Assembly: GCA_963674835.2 (NCBI GenBank)
Contig: CAXXKC010000003.1
Coordinates: 1,922,001 to 1,986,000 of the forward strand
Length of the DNA stretch: 64,000 nt
Reading direction: 5' to 3'
Source: G963674835 sp963674835
GTDB lineage: Bacteria > Planctomycetota > Planctomycetia > Pirellulales > Thermoguttaceae
Made by a program: the position numbers and the translations under genes. The notes beneath the pieces were generated by a model. That model saw only the letters and a program-made list of their open reading frames with translations, was not told where the DNA came from and ran no database searches. Below are positions 9,012 through 18,007 of the stretch, piece by piece. The first letter of the stretch is position 1. Every line of letters starts with the position of its first letter.

Positions 9012-9944
9012 ATGTCACGCATCGGGATACCAGCTCTGGTGACCCTAATCGCCATTTTGGGGGTAGCTGCGGTGAGGGGGCAGGAGACTACCGCGGTGGC
9101 CCCGAAGGACGCCCCAACGACGGACGAGCAGGCGGTGCGCCAGATTACGCAAGAACTCGTCAGGCAATTCAATGCCGGTAATGCGGAAGGCATTGCCGCT
9201 CTGTTTTTTGATGGAGCCGAGCTAATCGACGATGCGGGGAATGGTCACAAGGGTGCTGCTGCCATCAAGAGCGTGTTCGCGAGGTTCTTCGAGAAGTTCC
9301 CCGGCGTAACTTCCACCATGACGCCCGACTCGGTTTGGATGGTTGGGTCGGCCCTGGCCATCGAGGAAGGCCGACGCGTGGTATCGGGCAAAGGTGACCA
9401 GCCGTCGGCCGGCATGCGTTACACGTTGGTGATGATCAAGCAAGACGGCAAGTGGCGAATCGCGTCGGCTCGCGAGGTGAGCGACGACGATCTGCTTTCC
9501 CCGCACGAACGGCTGAAGCCTCTTTCCTGGCTCGTGGGCGAGTGGGTGGATGAGGGATCCGACTCGGTCGTTCAGATTGGCTGCCGATGGTCGGAGGACA
9601 AGAACTACCTTCTCTTGGATTTCGACGCCAGGGTGCAGGGCAAGCCGGAATTGAAAAGCAGTCAACGAATCGGCTGGGATCCGCTCGTCAAAAAGGTCAG
9701 GTCGTGGGTGTTCGACTCGGACGGGGGCTACGGTGAGGGAGTCTGGTCCCAGGTTGAAAACCGGTGGGTGATCAAGTCCAGAGCCGTGATGCCCGACGGC
9801 GCCACCGGGTCGGCAACCATCATTCTCGAGCCCCGTAGCAATGATCGCTACGTCATGAAGGGATTTGATCGAATTCGCGGTGACGTGGAAGAACCCGATT
9901 TTGAGGTAACCATCGTCCGGCGGCCACCGGCACCGGGGAAGTAA
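9012..9944 (+). CDS. secreted SnoaL-like (DUF4440/SgcJ-type) domain protein
   Basis: The ATG at 9012 follows AAGAAAGGGG and begins a clear Sec signal peptide (MSRIGIPALVTLIAILGVAA, cleavage near VRGQ). Residues of about 40-165 form a cystatin/SnoaL-like cone fold typical of the SgcJ/EcaC group (QITQELVRQFNAGNAEGIAALF, GKWRIASAREV at the end). The C-terminal half (about 170-310) is a beta-rich region with WLVGEWVDE and the end of a lipocalin-like pattern, often fused to this fold in Planctomycetes. Length is 310 residues. No catalytic function is known for such proteins, and the ligand is unknown. The longer frame opening at 8925 lacks a ribosome site and would bury the signal peptide. Confidence 0.75.
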   Translation: MSRIGIPALVTLIAILGVAAVRGQETTAVAPKDAPTTDEQAVRQITQELVRQFNAGNAEGIAALFFDGAELIDDAGNGHKGAAAIKSVFARFFEKFPGVTSTMTPDSVWMVGSALAIEEGRRVVSGKGDQPSAGMRYTLVMIKQDGKWRIASAREVSDDDLLSPHERLKPLSWLVGEWVDEGSDSVVQIGCRWSEDKNYLLLDFDARVQGKPELKSSQRIGWDPLVKKVRSWVFDSDGGYGEGVWSQVENRWVIKSRAVMPDGATGSATIILEPRSNDRYVMKGFDRIRGDVEEPDFEVTIVRRPPAPGK

Positions 9945-9989
9945 CACCGGTGAACATGCCGTTGAATTCGAAATCAGGAGTAGAGTCTG

Positions 9990-11855
9990 ATGACATGCAA
10001 GATTGCTCTTCGGTTGGCACTAGCGATCCTTCCAGGCGTGGTGTTCGCGGCGACGGTTCCTTCACTGGCCGCAGGCAGAGGTGGTGGCGGACGTGGTGGT
10101 GGTGGCGGCGGTGGTGGGCGACCTGCTTCGCGGCCGTCGATGGGTCCAAGTGCCGCCCGACCCGTATCGCGGCCGCAACCAGCCGCGTCTCGGCCTTCGT
10201 CGCGACCGGCCGCGTCTTCGCGACCATCGTTATCTGAAGCGAGCCGACCGAGCGCACGACCAGCCACGGCCGTCACACCGCGACCTTCGCTGGGGGTCGC
10301 TGAGCCATCCATTCCCGCCGGGCGCCCCGTCACACGTCCGTCCGTGGGACAAAGGCCGTCGTTGCCGTCGACGCCCCAGAACCGGCCCAGTCTGGGCGAT
10401 GTGAGCCGTCCTTCCATCTCGCGACCCGACATTGCCAATCGTCCCGCGCCCGGCGGTGAGCGGCCATCGATCGGCCAGCGGCCAGAAGGCGGTGGTAATC
10501 GGCCGGGAACAGGTAACCGCCCGGGCATGGGTGATCGACCAGGTATTGGCGAGCGACCGGGCACTGGTGAGCGGCCCGGTGTTGGTGAGCGGCCGATCAT
10601 TGGCGGAGGTCATCGGCCGGGTGAGAACCGTCCGATCATAGGCGGCGGCAATACGATCGTCGGTCGTCCGGGTGGCGATAACACGTTCGTCAACATCAAT
10701 CGCCCGGGTTGGGGGCTGAATGATGGCGGCCGACCGGGCCACGGGCATTGGGCCGATCAATGGTACGATCATCATGTTCCGCCGCGATACCACGGCTGGT
10801 ATCACGGTTGTTGGAGCGGGAACTGGCGGAACTACTGGTACGCACCGGTCATCGCAGGCGCAACGGCCTGGGGCCTGAGCGCCCTGCTTCCGAGGTGGGG
10901 CTATTCGTACGGATACACCTATTCCAACCCGTACTACGTCGGATCGGCCGAGCCGATGTACGACTATTCACAGCCGATCGTGGTCAATACCTACGCGACG
11001 CCCGGAGGCGATACATCGGCCGAACCCACGACAGAATCGCCGGAGACGACCGAAGCCTATCGCGATTTCGACCAAGCCCTGGAAGCATTCAAGAAGGGCG
11101 ATTATCAGACGGCCCTGCGGTTGGATGAGCAGGCTTTGCAGAAATCACCGCATGATCCGATCATGCATGAAGTCGGAGCCCTGTGCATGTTTGCATTAGG
11201 CAACTACGAGGGAGCTGCCGCCGTCTTGAACAACGTGCTTGCCGTCGCCCCAGGCATGGACTGGACAACGATGAGCGGGCTTTATGGCAATATCGAGGCG
11301 TATACAGCCCAACTGCGGGCGCTTGAGGCAACCTGTCGAGGAAAACCTGATGACGCTGCGGCCCATTTCGTGTTGGCCTACCACTATCTTGTCGCCGGAC
11401 ACGAGGAGGCTGCGGTCGAGCAGTTGGAGCGCGTTGTCGCTCTGAAACCAAACGACCAAGTGGCCAAGTATATGCTCGACGCGATGACGCCTGCGCCGGA
11501 GGCGGGGGTGGGGGCTGCGGCGATGAAGACGACCGAGCCGGAAGGCTCGTCGGCGGCCGGTGCCAGCCCAACAACCGACTTGGTCGGCAGTTGGGCGGCT
11601 GAGCGCGACGGCAACCGTTTCGAACTGACGGTGAACGAGGGCAGTCAATTCACATGGAAGGCCACACCGAAGGGAAAGCAGCCGATCACCGTGACGGGGA
11701 ATCTGACCGCTGCCGGCAACGCCCTTGCTCTGGAAAGTGAAGACCAGGGAACAATGGTTGCCCAGGTCAAATCGGACGGGCCCGACCAGTTCCAGTTCAT
11801 CATGGCCGGCAGTCCGCCGAATGACCCCGGCCTAATGTTTCAACGCGTCAAATAG
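9990..11855 (+). CDS. exported TPR protein with Arg-Pro-Gly repeat region
   Basis: AGGAG lies nine bases before the ATG. The 621-residue product has a signal peptide (about 1-28), then a Gly-rich run and a long low-complexity region rich in Arg, Pro, Ser and Gly (about 29-240). Next is a Trp/Tyr/His-rich segment (about 245-320) with YSYGYTYSNPYY. Two to three TPR-like helices follow (about 353-490; FDQALEAFKKGDYQTALRLDEQAL). A C-terminal beta domain begins LVGSWAAERDG (about 530-621). The basic disordered part may bind a polyanion or the cell envelope; that is inference. It starts 45 bases after the SnoaL-like gene and may be cotranscribed with it. No enzymatic motif is seen. Confidence 0.78.
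   Translation: MTCKIALRLALAILPGVVFAATVPSLAAGRGGGGRGGGGGGGGRPASRPSMGPSAARPVSRPQPAASRPSSRPAASSRPSLSEASRPSARPATAVTPRPSLGVAEPSIPAGRPVTRPSVGQRPSLPSTPQNRPSLGDVSRPSISRPDIANRPAPGGERPSIGQRPEGGGNRPGTGNRPGMGDRPGIGERPGTGERPGVGERPIIGGGHRPGENRPIIGGGNTIVGRPGGDNTFVNINRPGWGLNDGGRPGHGHWADQWYDHHVPPRYHGWYHGCWSGNWRNYWYAPVIAGATAWGLSALLPRWGYSYGYTYSNPYYVGSAEPMYDYSQPIVVNTYATPGGDTSAEPTTESPETTEAYRDFDQALEAFKKGDYQTALRLDEQALQKSPHDPIMHEVGALCMFALGNYEGAAAVLNNVLAVAPGMDWTTMSGLYGNIEAYTAQLRALEATCRGKPDDAAAHFVLAYHYLVAGHEEAAVEQLERVVALKPNDQVAKYMLDAMTPAPEAGVGAAAMKTTEPEGSSAAGASPTTDLVGSWAAERDGNRFELTVNEGSQFTWKATPKGKQPITVTGNLTAAGNALALESEDQGTMVAQVKSDGPDQFQFIMAGSPPNDPGLMFQRVK
10498..10596 (+). repeat. in-gene tandem RPGxGx repeat
   Basis: About five to six 18-base units encode Arg-Pro-Gly-x-Gly-x (NRPGTG, NRPGMG, DRPGIG, ERPGTG, ERPGVG). 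The repeats keep frame and lie inside the TPR protein gene, so copy number could vary between strains. Confidence 0.75.
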
Positions 11856-12218
11856 GACGTCTGAGCAGTCCGAGGAAACGCCATGGGAAGATCCAACGCC
11901 CACACCGGCAGTTGTGAAGAAGACCGGTTCGTCGCTCGCATTGCAGACGGCATGCCGCATACTGAATCGTGGGAACGGAATACCGGGCATTCTCGCTTCA
12001 AATGAGCGGCAGCCACCTATGTCGCCGGTGCAAGTCGCACTCATTCAAGGGCGTCGAAGCAATAGGCTGGTGGGCTCACGAAAACACTACGAATACCAGG
12101 CTCCCGTTGGTCGCCCTGGTGTCACTGCCTGTGCGACGGTCAATAACTGTAGCGTGCGTGGCGGCGTGTTTCTGCGGTTTCGAAAGCGAAACACGCGCTA
12201 CGGTTACGCCGAATGCGT
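11856..12218. other. intergenic region mostly occupied by a dispersed repeat
   Basis: The first 170 bases show no coding signal or structure. The remainder is a long-form copy of dispersed repeat family A, which reaches the 3' end of the minus-strand oxidoreductase gene. Confidence 0.6.
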
Positions 12219-12222
12219 CTAG
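12028..12222 (+). repeat. dispersed repeat family A, long form (copy L1)
   Basis: About 195 bases, closely similar to the copy at 49452-49650. The last 70 bases match the short copies at 24538, 26325, 26646 and 47499 (shared GTAGCG, GGCGGCGTG, TTTCGAAAGCGAAA and TTACGCCGAATGCG). The right end runs into the TAG stop codon (complement of 12219-12221) of the oxidoreductase gene. The 3' part can fold as a hairpin through GTGTTTC and GAAACAC. Confidence 0.85.
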
Positions 12223-13220
12223 GCAGCGTCAGGCTCCAGCACGATCTTTCCAGCCAGGGTGCCAGCGCCGTGCAACGTGTTGTCTTCCTGAAGCCGATGC
12301 GCAGCGGCCGTCTGTGACATGGGCATGACACGGCCAATCACGGGCCGCAGTTTCTCCTCGCTCATCCATCGATTGATATCGTCCGCGGCAGCACGTTGTT
12401 GTTCCGGTGGTGCGTTGAACATCGCGAAGCCGTGGATCGAACAGTCGCGTGTGTAGAACGGACCAATAGGCAGCGTGGACCGCGCGTCGCGGCCGGCCAT
12501 GAGAATGATGCGCCCTCCCAGTCCCATGTGAGAGACAATCCGCTCGATGTCCGGTTCACGAAGGGTCTCCCACCAAAGATCGAGTCCGTCTGGAGCAAAT
12601 TCCCGGAGCGCATTGTCCACGTCTTCGGTCTTGTAATTGACGACTCGGTCGGCGCCCAACTGGTGGCACAATCCCCGTTTCTCGTCGCTTCCAGCGGTTG
12701 CAAGTACTCTCGCCCCGACTGCCTTGGCCATCTGCACGACACACGATCCGACTCCGCCAGAGCCGCCGTGCACGAAGACGGATTCGCCGGCCTGGAGCCA
12801 TGCTTCGCGGAACAAGCCTATATGTGCCGTGATACCGACCAGTGCCATCGCGGCGGCGTTGCGTGCAGAGATCTTGTCGGGAACGGGGTACAACCAACTC
12901 TCGGCGACCACAGCATACTCCGAGAAGGTCCCCTGCCGGCCAGCCAACCCCTGGTTGCTTCCCCATACTCGATCCGCAGGCATCAGCCCACTCACGCCGG
13001 AGCCGACCGCCACAACGGTTCCCGCCAAGTCGCAACCGACGACAAACGGGCGAGGGAGTTCCGAAGCAATTGTACCGGCGCGGACGTACGTGTCGATCGG
13101 ATTGACTGCCACAGCGTCGACTTTGACCAAGACCTCGCGTTCGCCGGGTTCCGGTGTGGGAAGCTCGCCAAAGACAATGGCCTCTGGCGGACCAGGCGCC
13201 AGAATGTACGCAGCTTTCAC
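12219..13220 (-). CDS. zinc-independent alcohol dehydrogenase / quinone oxidoreductase family protein
   Basis: A 333-residue member of the medium-chain dehydrogenase/reductase superfamily. It has an N-terminal GroES-like domain (PEPGEREVLVKVDAVAVNPIDTYVRAG) and a Rossmann domain with VFVHGGSGGVGSCVVQMAKA, the NADPH-binding motif typical of QOR and zeta-crystallin. The structural zinc cysteines of classical alcohol dehydrogenases are absent. Family members reduce quinones or enones with NADPH in the cytoplasm. The stop codon lies within the edge of a dispersed repeat, so the last residues may have been altered when the repeat arrived. Specific substrate unknown. Confidence 0.87.
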   Translation of the reverse strand: MKAAYILAPGPPEAIVFGELPTPEPGEREVLVKVDAVAVNPIDTYVRAGTIASELPRPFVVGCDLAGTVVAVGSGVSGLMPADRVWGSNQGLAGRQGTFSEYAVVAESWLYPVPDKISARNAAAMALVGITAHIGLFREAWLQAGESVFVHGGSGGVGSCVVQMAKAVGARVLATAGSDEKRGLCHQLGADRVVNYKTEDVDNALREFAPDGLDLWWETLREPDIERIVSHMGLGGRIILMAGRDARSTLPIGPFYTRDCSIHGFAMFNAPPEQQRAAADDINRWMSEEKLRPVIGRVMPMSQTAAAHRLQEDNTLHGAGTLAGKIVLEPDAA

Positions 13221-13435
13221 GGCATCCCCCTAGGCACTTGCAAGTCACAGCCCACCTAGATTAAGGGACATTCCCTAAGCTGGGTCAAGCCCAGCGACAG
13301 GATCATCCTAACATTGTAGACAAGGCCGCTCCGTAGGAGTGGACCTGCGGAGTTCGGTTGCCTTTAGCGACAGCGCTTCCGCCGCAGTGTCCTCCTCGAC
13401 CGCCGGTTGTACGCGAATGGCGGGCTGAACACGCA

Positions 13436-13975
13436 TCACGGCCGGGGGACGGCCTTCTGCTCCATCGGCCGCCGTGGTTGGCGCTTTATGAACAGGGACC
13501 CCATGGTCAGCATGATTCCCACCCCGGCAACGGCCAAAAAGATGGCAATCCAGCGGTGATTGAACTTCAGGGCCTCGGAGAACAACGTCTCTGCAGTATT
13601 AGGTCGGCGCCCGACTCCACGCTGAAGATCCTGCCAGACCTGCCAGGTCTGGACATAGGTGAGAGAATCCAGCGGGGCATAGGTAAGCACGGCCTGTTGA
13701 CGGGGACGGCCGACGAAGGAGATCGCGGCCAGAATCAGAAATGGCACGGCGATCGCCATCCCAAGCAAGGCCAGACGCTGACGGAGCCCCCAGCGTGGCT
13801 TACGACGTGTCTCCGCCGATACCTCCTCCACGACCCGCTTGAGCGACTTCAATCGCAGCAGGGTAGGTGCCTCCAATGTGGCTCCGCACTGGCAATGCAC
13901 AACCTGCCCGGCTTGGCCGACTTCAATTGGAATCTCGCGGCCACATGAACAAGGCAGGAGGTAGCGTGGTTTCAT
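13436..13975 (-). CDS. zinc-ribbon membrane protein of unknown function
   Basis: The 179-residue product starts with a CxC...CxC zinc ribbon (Cys9, 11, 28, 30; LLPCSCGREIPIEV and VVHCQCGATLEAP), of the type often found at the N-terminus of planctomycete membrane proteins. A basic linker follows, then two hydrophobic segments, about residues 70-88 (LALLGMAIAVPFLILAAI) and 143-160 (IAIFLAVAGVGIMLTMGSL). The ribbon is probably cytoplasmic with two membrane passes. The family is not recognised and no catalytic motif is present. It stands alone between the oxidoreductase and the sigma-factor leader. Confidence 0.68.
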   Translation of the reverse strand: MKPRYLLPCSCGREIPIEVGQAGQVVHCQCGATLEAPTLLRLKSLKRVVEEVSAETRRKPRWGLRQRLALLGMAIAVPFLILAAISFVGRPRQQAVLTYAPLDSLTYVQTWQVWQDLQRGVGRRPNTAETLFSEALKFNHRWIAIFLAVAGVGIMLTMGSLFIKRQPRRPMEQKAVPRP

Positions 13976-14829
13976 GATGTCTCTCCAGACGAGCCCCCTC
14001 TATTCAGGGGGAATGAAAATCGGAGCTGGCAAGTGCAAGCTGAATGGGCGAGAGTAAGGGTTCCCTGAAGTCTAGCCCGAGAAGCGTATCTCCGCGAGAT
14101 AGCGGCGCGGTGAATGGGACGGGGCGGGCGGCATATCGGTCCTTCTGGAGGGGGCATACAACCTAGTTTGTCGCGCGTGGTTTGTGAACGACAGCGTATT
14201 CGATGGGCAAGTGCCACCAGGGAGGTCGACAAATTCCGACAAATCGTGGCGATGACTCTAGACCGTAGTCGTGGTCGGATTACAATGAATTGCCCGGCCC
14301 TCGCAAGAGCCTCGCCTCGGCTAGAGGTTTGCGGATGAGAAAGCATCTTGCTTCCCGCGTTTTCACGGCAGCGAGGGGGACGACCGTTTTCGGCGATCGC
14401 TTTGTGCGCTGATGTTCTGCGAGGACTCCAGAGTGCGGGGGTGCACCTGCATTTCTTCGTCGTCATCGTGAGGCACCCGTTGCGTAGTGACATGTCGGGA
14501 GAACGGGTTCTCCTTTGCAGCCTGGAAGGCTGAGAGACCTAGGTGAGTTGGTGGGCGATCGTTTTGTTCACGCAGATGGAATTCCTTGCCAAATGGCGTG
14601 TGGTTCCATCGGTGATTCGAAACGGTGGTAGAATACACGTGGTTTGCCGTAGCCACACATTTGGTGTATGGCCGCTGTGGGGGAGAGGAAGTCGCTAACG
14701 ATCGGGTGGTTTCTAGCAGGAGGCTCATGCTGGTAATACGCCTCTGCAGCACGGTTCGGTTCAGCGACACGACAAAGAATCTCCCTTTGGACATGGGTGA
14801 ACGTACTGAAACACTTTAGGAGTGTTGCT
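13976..14829. other. long intergenic leader before the sigma factor
   Basis: About 850 bases without a convincing gene. Short frames here have no ribosome sites and no coding bias. A compact hairpin GGAGAAC / GTTCTCC followed by TTT lies near 14498-14516. No tRNA, 6S, tmRNA or RNase P signature was recognised. The length leaves room for a regulated promoter or small RNA. Confidence 0.4.
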
Positions 14830-16401
14830 TTGTACGACGCAGACACACTGTTGGACGAATTGGAAGACGAACCAACTTCACGTTCGGTTGACGAGTTGGA
14901 TCTGGACGACAAGGTGGAGGATCTGGATCTCGACGACAATTTGGAGAATTCGGAGGACGATCTTGATCCGGACGAGGAAAGCGAACTCGACGGCAGTGAG
15001 GAGGATTTGCTCACTGCGGAGGACACCGAGTCCTGGTCCGATGACCCGGTGCGCATGTATCTGACCCAAATGGGCGAGATCCCCTTGTTGACGCGTCAGC
15101 AAGAGATCACTCTGGCCAAGCAGATCGAGGTCACGCGGGCCAAGTTCCGCCGTCGGGTGCTGGAATGTGATTACGTGATGCAACAGGCGGTACGCGTGTT
15201 GCGTCGCGTGCACGATGGCGACCTGCCGTTCGACCGTACGGTCCAGGTATCGGTGACCGATCGCCTGGAAAAAGAGCAGATTCTCGGCCGCCTGCCGCAC
15301 AACCTCAAGACGCTGAACGTGCTGCTGAAGCGCAGCCGTCGCGACTATTATATCGCCACAAGCAAGTCGCGTCCGATGGGTCAGCGGCGGAGAGCATGGC
15401 ACCGGTTGGGCCGCACACGTCGTCGCGCGGTCCGCTTGGTCGAGGAGCTCGGGTTGCGGACCCAGCGGATTGAACCCATGATCAAAGCCCTGGAGGATTT
15501 CAGTCGCAGGGTCGATGAATTGAAGGCACGAATCGACGAGCACCAGAAGAACCGGGGTGCTTACAAGGAGCGCGAGCCCTGGGTGATGGAGTATCGAAAC
15601 ATCCTACGGGCGACGCAAGAGACTCCGACCAGCTTGCGAAACCGCGTCCGCTACCTCAAAGAAATCTATGCGAGGTACCAGGAGGCCAAGCGGGGGCTGT
15701 CGGAGGGGAATCTGCGGCTGGTTGTCTCGATTGCCAAGAAGTACCGCAATCGGGGCCTGAGCTTTCTGGATTTGATTCAGGAAGGCAATGCAGGGTTGAT
15801 GCGGGCGGTGGACAAGTTCGAATACCGTCGCGGTTTCAAGTTCTGCACGTACGCCACTTGGTGGATCCGTCAGGCCATCACACGTGCTGTGGCCGACCAG
15901 AGCCGGACCATTCGAATTCCTGTGCACATGGTGGAAACCATGTCGCGGGTTCGCAACGTGTCGCGGAAGCTCTTGCAGGAATTGGGCCGAGAGCCAACGA
16001 TCGAGGAGACGGCGGTGGCAAGCGGCACTTGCCTGGATGAGGCGCGGCGTGTCATGGCTATGAGCCGTTATCCGATCAGTCTCGATCGGCCTGTCGGTAA
16101 TAGCGAAGACAGCCATTTCGGCGATTTGCTGCCCGACGGCACTGCGGAGAGTCCCTCGATCGGTGCCACGCAGGAGATGCTTCGCCGTCGAATCGGCAAG
16201 GTTCTGAAGACCCTCAGCTATCGTGAGCGGGAGATCATCAAGCTGCGGTACGGACTGGGGGATGGGTACAGTTATACGCTGGAGGAGGTGGGACACATTT
16301 TCAAAGTGACCCGCGAGCGGATTCGCCAGATCGAAGCGAAGGCAGTCCGCAAGCTTCAGCAACCCAGCCGCAGCCAAGAATTGGTGGGTTTCCTGGACTA
16401 G
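14830..16401 (+). CDS. RNA polymerase sigma-70 factor, RpoD/SigA-like
   Basis: After an unusually acidic N-terminus (DELEDEP, DELDLDDKVEDLDLDDN, about residues 1-75) come region 1.2 (DPVRMYLTQMGEIPLLTR), a non-conserved basic stretch, region 2 (GLSFLDLIQEGNAGLMRAVDKFE and FKFCTYATWWIRQAI), region 3 and region 4 (TLSYREREIIKLRYGLGDG, then an HTH ending RERIRQIEAKAVRKL). This is the full order of a primary or primary-like sigma factor. The TTG at 14830 is preferred because AGGAG ends seven bases upstream; a GTG at 14797 would add eleven residues behind a poorer site. Length is about 523 residues. Planctomycetes often hold several RpoD-like paralogues, so this need not be the housekeeping copy. 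A strong terminator follows. Confidence 0.92.
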   Translation: MYDADTLLDELEDEPTSRSVDELDLDDKVEDLDLDDNLENSEDDLDPDEESELDGSEEDLLTAEDTESWSDDPVRMYLTQMGEIPLLTRQQEITLAKQIEVTRAKFRRRVLECDYVMQQAVRVLRRVHDGDLPFDRTVQVSVTDRLEKEQILGRLPHNLKTLNVLLKRSRRDYYIATSKSRPMGQRRRAWHRLGRTRRRAVRLVEELGLRTQRIEPMIKALEDFSRRVDELKARIDEHQKNRGAYKEREPWVMEYRNILRATQETPTSLRNRVRYLKEIYARYQEAKRGLSEGNLRLVVSIAKKYRNRGLSFLDLIQEGNAGLMRAVDKFEYRRGFKFCTYATWWIRQAITRAVADQSRTIRIPVHMVETMSRVRNVSRKLLQELGREPTIEETAVASGTCLDEARRVMAMSRYPISLDRPVGNSEDSHFGDLLPDGTAESPSIGATQEMLRRRIGKVLKTLSYREREIIKLRYGLGDGYSYTLEEVGHIFKVTRERIRQIEAKAVRKLQQPSRSQELVGFLD

Positions 16402-16426
16402 GAGACCACCTGACCAAGGAAGCATC

Positions 16427-16465
16427 GAGCCGGGCGTGGGTTTCCGCCCGGCTCGCTTTGTTTCT
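16427..16465 (+). terminator. Rho-independent terminator after the sigma factor
   Basis: Perfect ten-base stem GAGCCGGGCG (16427-16436) and CGCCCGGCTC (16445-16454) with an eight-base loop, followed by a T-rich tract GCTTTGTTTCTT. It lies 26 bases after the stop codon. Confidence 0.88.
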
Positions 16466-16565
16466 TGCGCCGTTGCGAGATCACTTGATCCTTCGGCCGC
16501 TGGTGACTAGCCTGGGAACTGCTGATGGTTCCGAACGAATCGCGGGAATCGAAGGAGAGCTGGCT

Positions 16566-17555
16566 TTGAGTACGAGCATGGGCGGCTGGGTTGGAGGATT
16601 GTTGGCCATGGTAGTGCTGGTTACAGCCGTTGGCCAGGCGTGGGCGGAGTCTCGCAAAAAGGTATGGATCGAGAGCTCGCTGGACGGAACGCAGCAGCCA
16701 TCGTATGTCGTTCTTCCGGACGGGTTTGATCCTAGCGGGCCGCCGCGACCGCTGGTGGTTTCCTTGCACACTTGGAGCAATGGTGTCGAACAGCGGTTCG
16801 AGGTACTCGAACGATCGGCCTCGCAGCGCGGCTGGATCTACCTGTTTCCCCATTTTCGAGGCCGAAATTCCTCACCCGACGCTTGCGGCTCGCCTAAGGC
16901 GCAGCAGGACATTCTCGACGCGGTCGATTGGGCTTTGAAGACGTTTCCGGTCGACAGGCAACGGATCTACCTGACGGGCTCATCTGGCGGAGGTTACATG
17001 GCCATGATGATGGCAGGGAAGTATCCCGAGCGATGGACGGCCGTCAGCGCGTGGGTGGGAATCAGCGATCTGACCGCATGGCACGAACGACACGCCAAGG
17101 ATGGCTATGGGGCCATGCTGCGCAAGAGTTGCGGCGGAGCACCGGGCGAGAGCGCTGAGATCGACGAACAGTACCGGGTTCGATCGGCGAAGACCTGGCT
17201 GGCTGGTGCTGCCAAGGTACCACTTGAGCTGGCCGCAGGGGTCCACGATGGTTACACGGGATCGGTGCCGGTTCGGCAGACGCTGGAGGCATTCAACCTT
17301 GTCGCCCGCGCGCAGGGAGCGGCGGAAGTCAGCGAGAAGGAAATCGTGGAAATCAGCCGGCCGGATGGGCGCCTGGAACAGCCGCGAGAGGCCGACACGC
17401 AAAAGGACCCCGACTACGGACGAGCCATCTACCTTCGTCGCACTGCAGGCAAATGCCGGGTGACGATCTTCGAAGGGGGACACGAACGGCTCGACGAGGC
17501 GTCGCTGAAGTGGCTCAGCCAGCACGTCAAGCCTTCAGCGGAAGCGGACCGTTGA
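16566..17555 (+). CDS. exported alpha/beta-hydrolase (esterase / prolyl-oligopeptidase-like)
   Basis: A TTG start at 16566 follows AAGGAGAG and begins a signal peptide (GGLLAMVVLVTAVGQAWA). The mature protein has an alpha/beta-hydrolase fold: PRPLVVSLHTWSNG around the oxyanion region, the nucleophile elbow LTGSSGGGYMA (Ser at about residue 140), and a probable catalytic His in FEGGHERL near the C-terminus. An acidic residue in LELAAGVHDGYTG is a candidate third member. The layout resembles polyhydroxyalkanoate-depolymerase-like or peptidase-S9-like esterases. Length is 329 residues. The frame continues upstream to 16458 across the terminator T-tract, so the shorter start is more credible. Natural substrate unknown. 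Confidence 0.8.
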   Translation: MSTSMGGWVGGLLAMVVLVTAVGQAWAESRKKVWIESSLDGTQQPSYVVLPDGFDPSGPPRPLVVSLHTWSNGVEQRFEVLERSASQRGWIYLFPHFRGRNSSPDACGSPKAQQDILDAVDWALKTFPVDRQRIYLTGSSGGGYMAMMMAGKYPERWTAVSAWVGISDLTAWHERHAKDGYGAMLRKSCGGAPGESAEIDEQYRVRSAKTWLAGAAKVPLELAAGVHDGYTGSVPVRQTLEAFNLVARAQGAAEVSEKEIVEISRPDGRLEQPREADTQKDPDYGRAIYLRRTAGKCRVTIFEGGHERLDEASLKWLSQHVKPSAEADR

Positions 17556-17659
17556 GGTCGCGGTGGCGGGAGGGTTAGGAAGACTCGCCCGAGAGTTTGT
17601 CTGGAGGTCTGTGAAGGTGGCGGCGGCTACCCTTTGACATCCGGCAGGCGCTGTGGTAT

Positions 17660-17862
17660 GCTCGTGGGCGTTGAACGTGTGTTGGTGGTCGACTTTCTCG
17701 GCAAGAAGGTCGACAAACAGGGAACTCCGGTGTGATTCCGGGACGGCCCCGCCGCTGTAACCGAGTGGAGGAAGGTTGCTCATTCTGTGAACACCATTGT
17801 CGCGACGTGCGATGAGAAGGTGGAGCGACCTTAGCTCGGGAGTCAGAAGACCTACCAACGCG
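17660..17862 (+). promoter_or_regulatory. cobalamin (adenosylcobalamin-type) riboswitch
   Basis: The conserved B12-box elements occur in the right order. GGGAACTCCGGTGTGATTCC begins at 17720 and is followed by GGGACGGCCCCGCCGCTGTAA, the core of the aptamer. About 90 bases later comes GGGAGTCAGAAGACCTACC (17838-17856), the closing 3' element. An upstream P2-like pairing uses GTCGAC and GTCGAC around 17689 and 17710. Downstream, a hairpin GGCCTTCTA / TAGAAGCC at about 17872-17895 could be part of the expression platform. No T-tract follows it, so control of translation or of a later structure is as likely as termination. The next gene on this strand is the DUF1559 pseudopilin at 18008. Confidence 0.93.
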
Positions 17863-18007
17863 TAACCAGTGGCCTTCTACGAGGGATAGAAGCCGCGCGA
17901 CCGTTGGCTCCTGAGCAATAAGCCCCTGGCCTCTGAGATACGTTGACACGTGTTTCCGCCTGCGCAGAACACGCTGATCGTTTGCGCTGGGGGGTGGGAG
18001 GAGAAAG

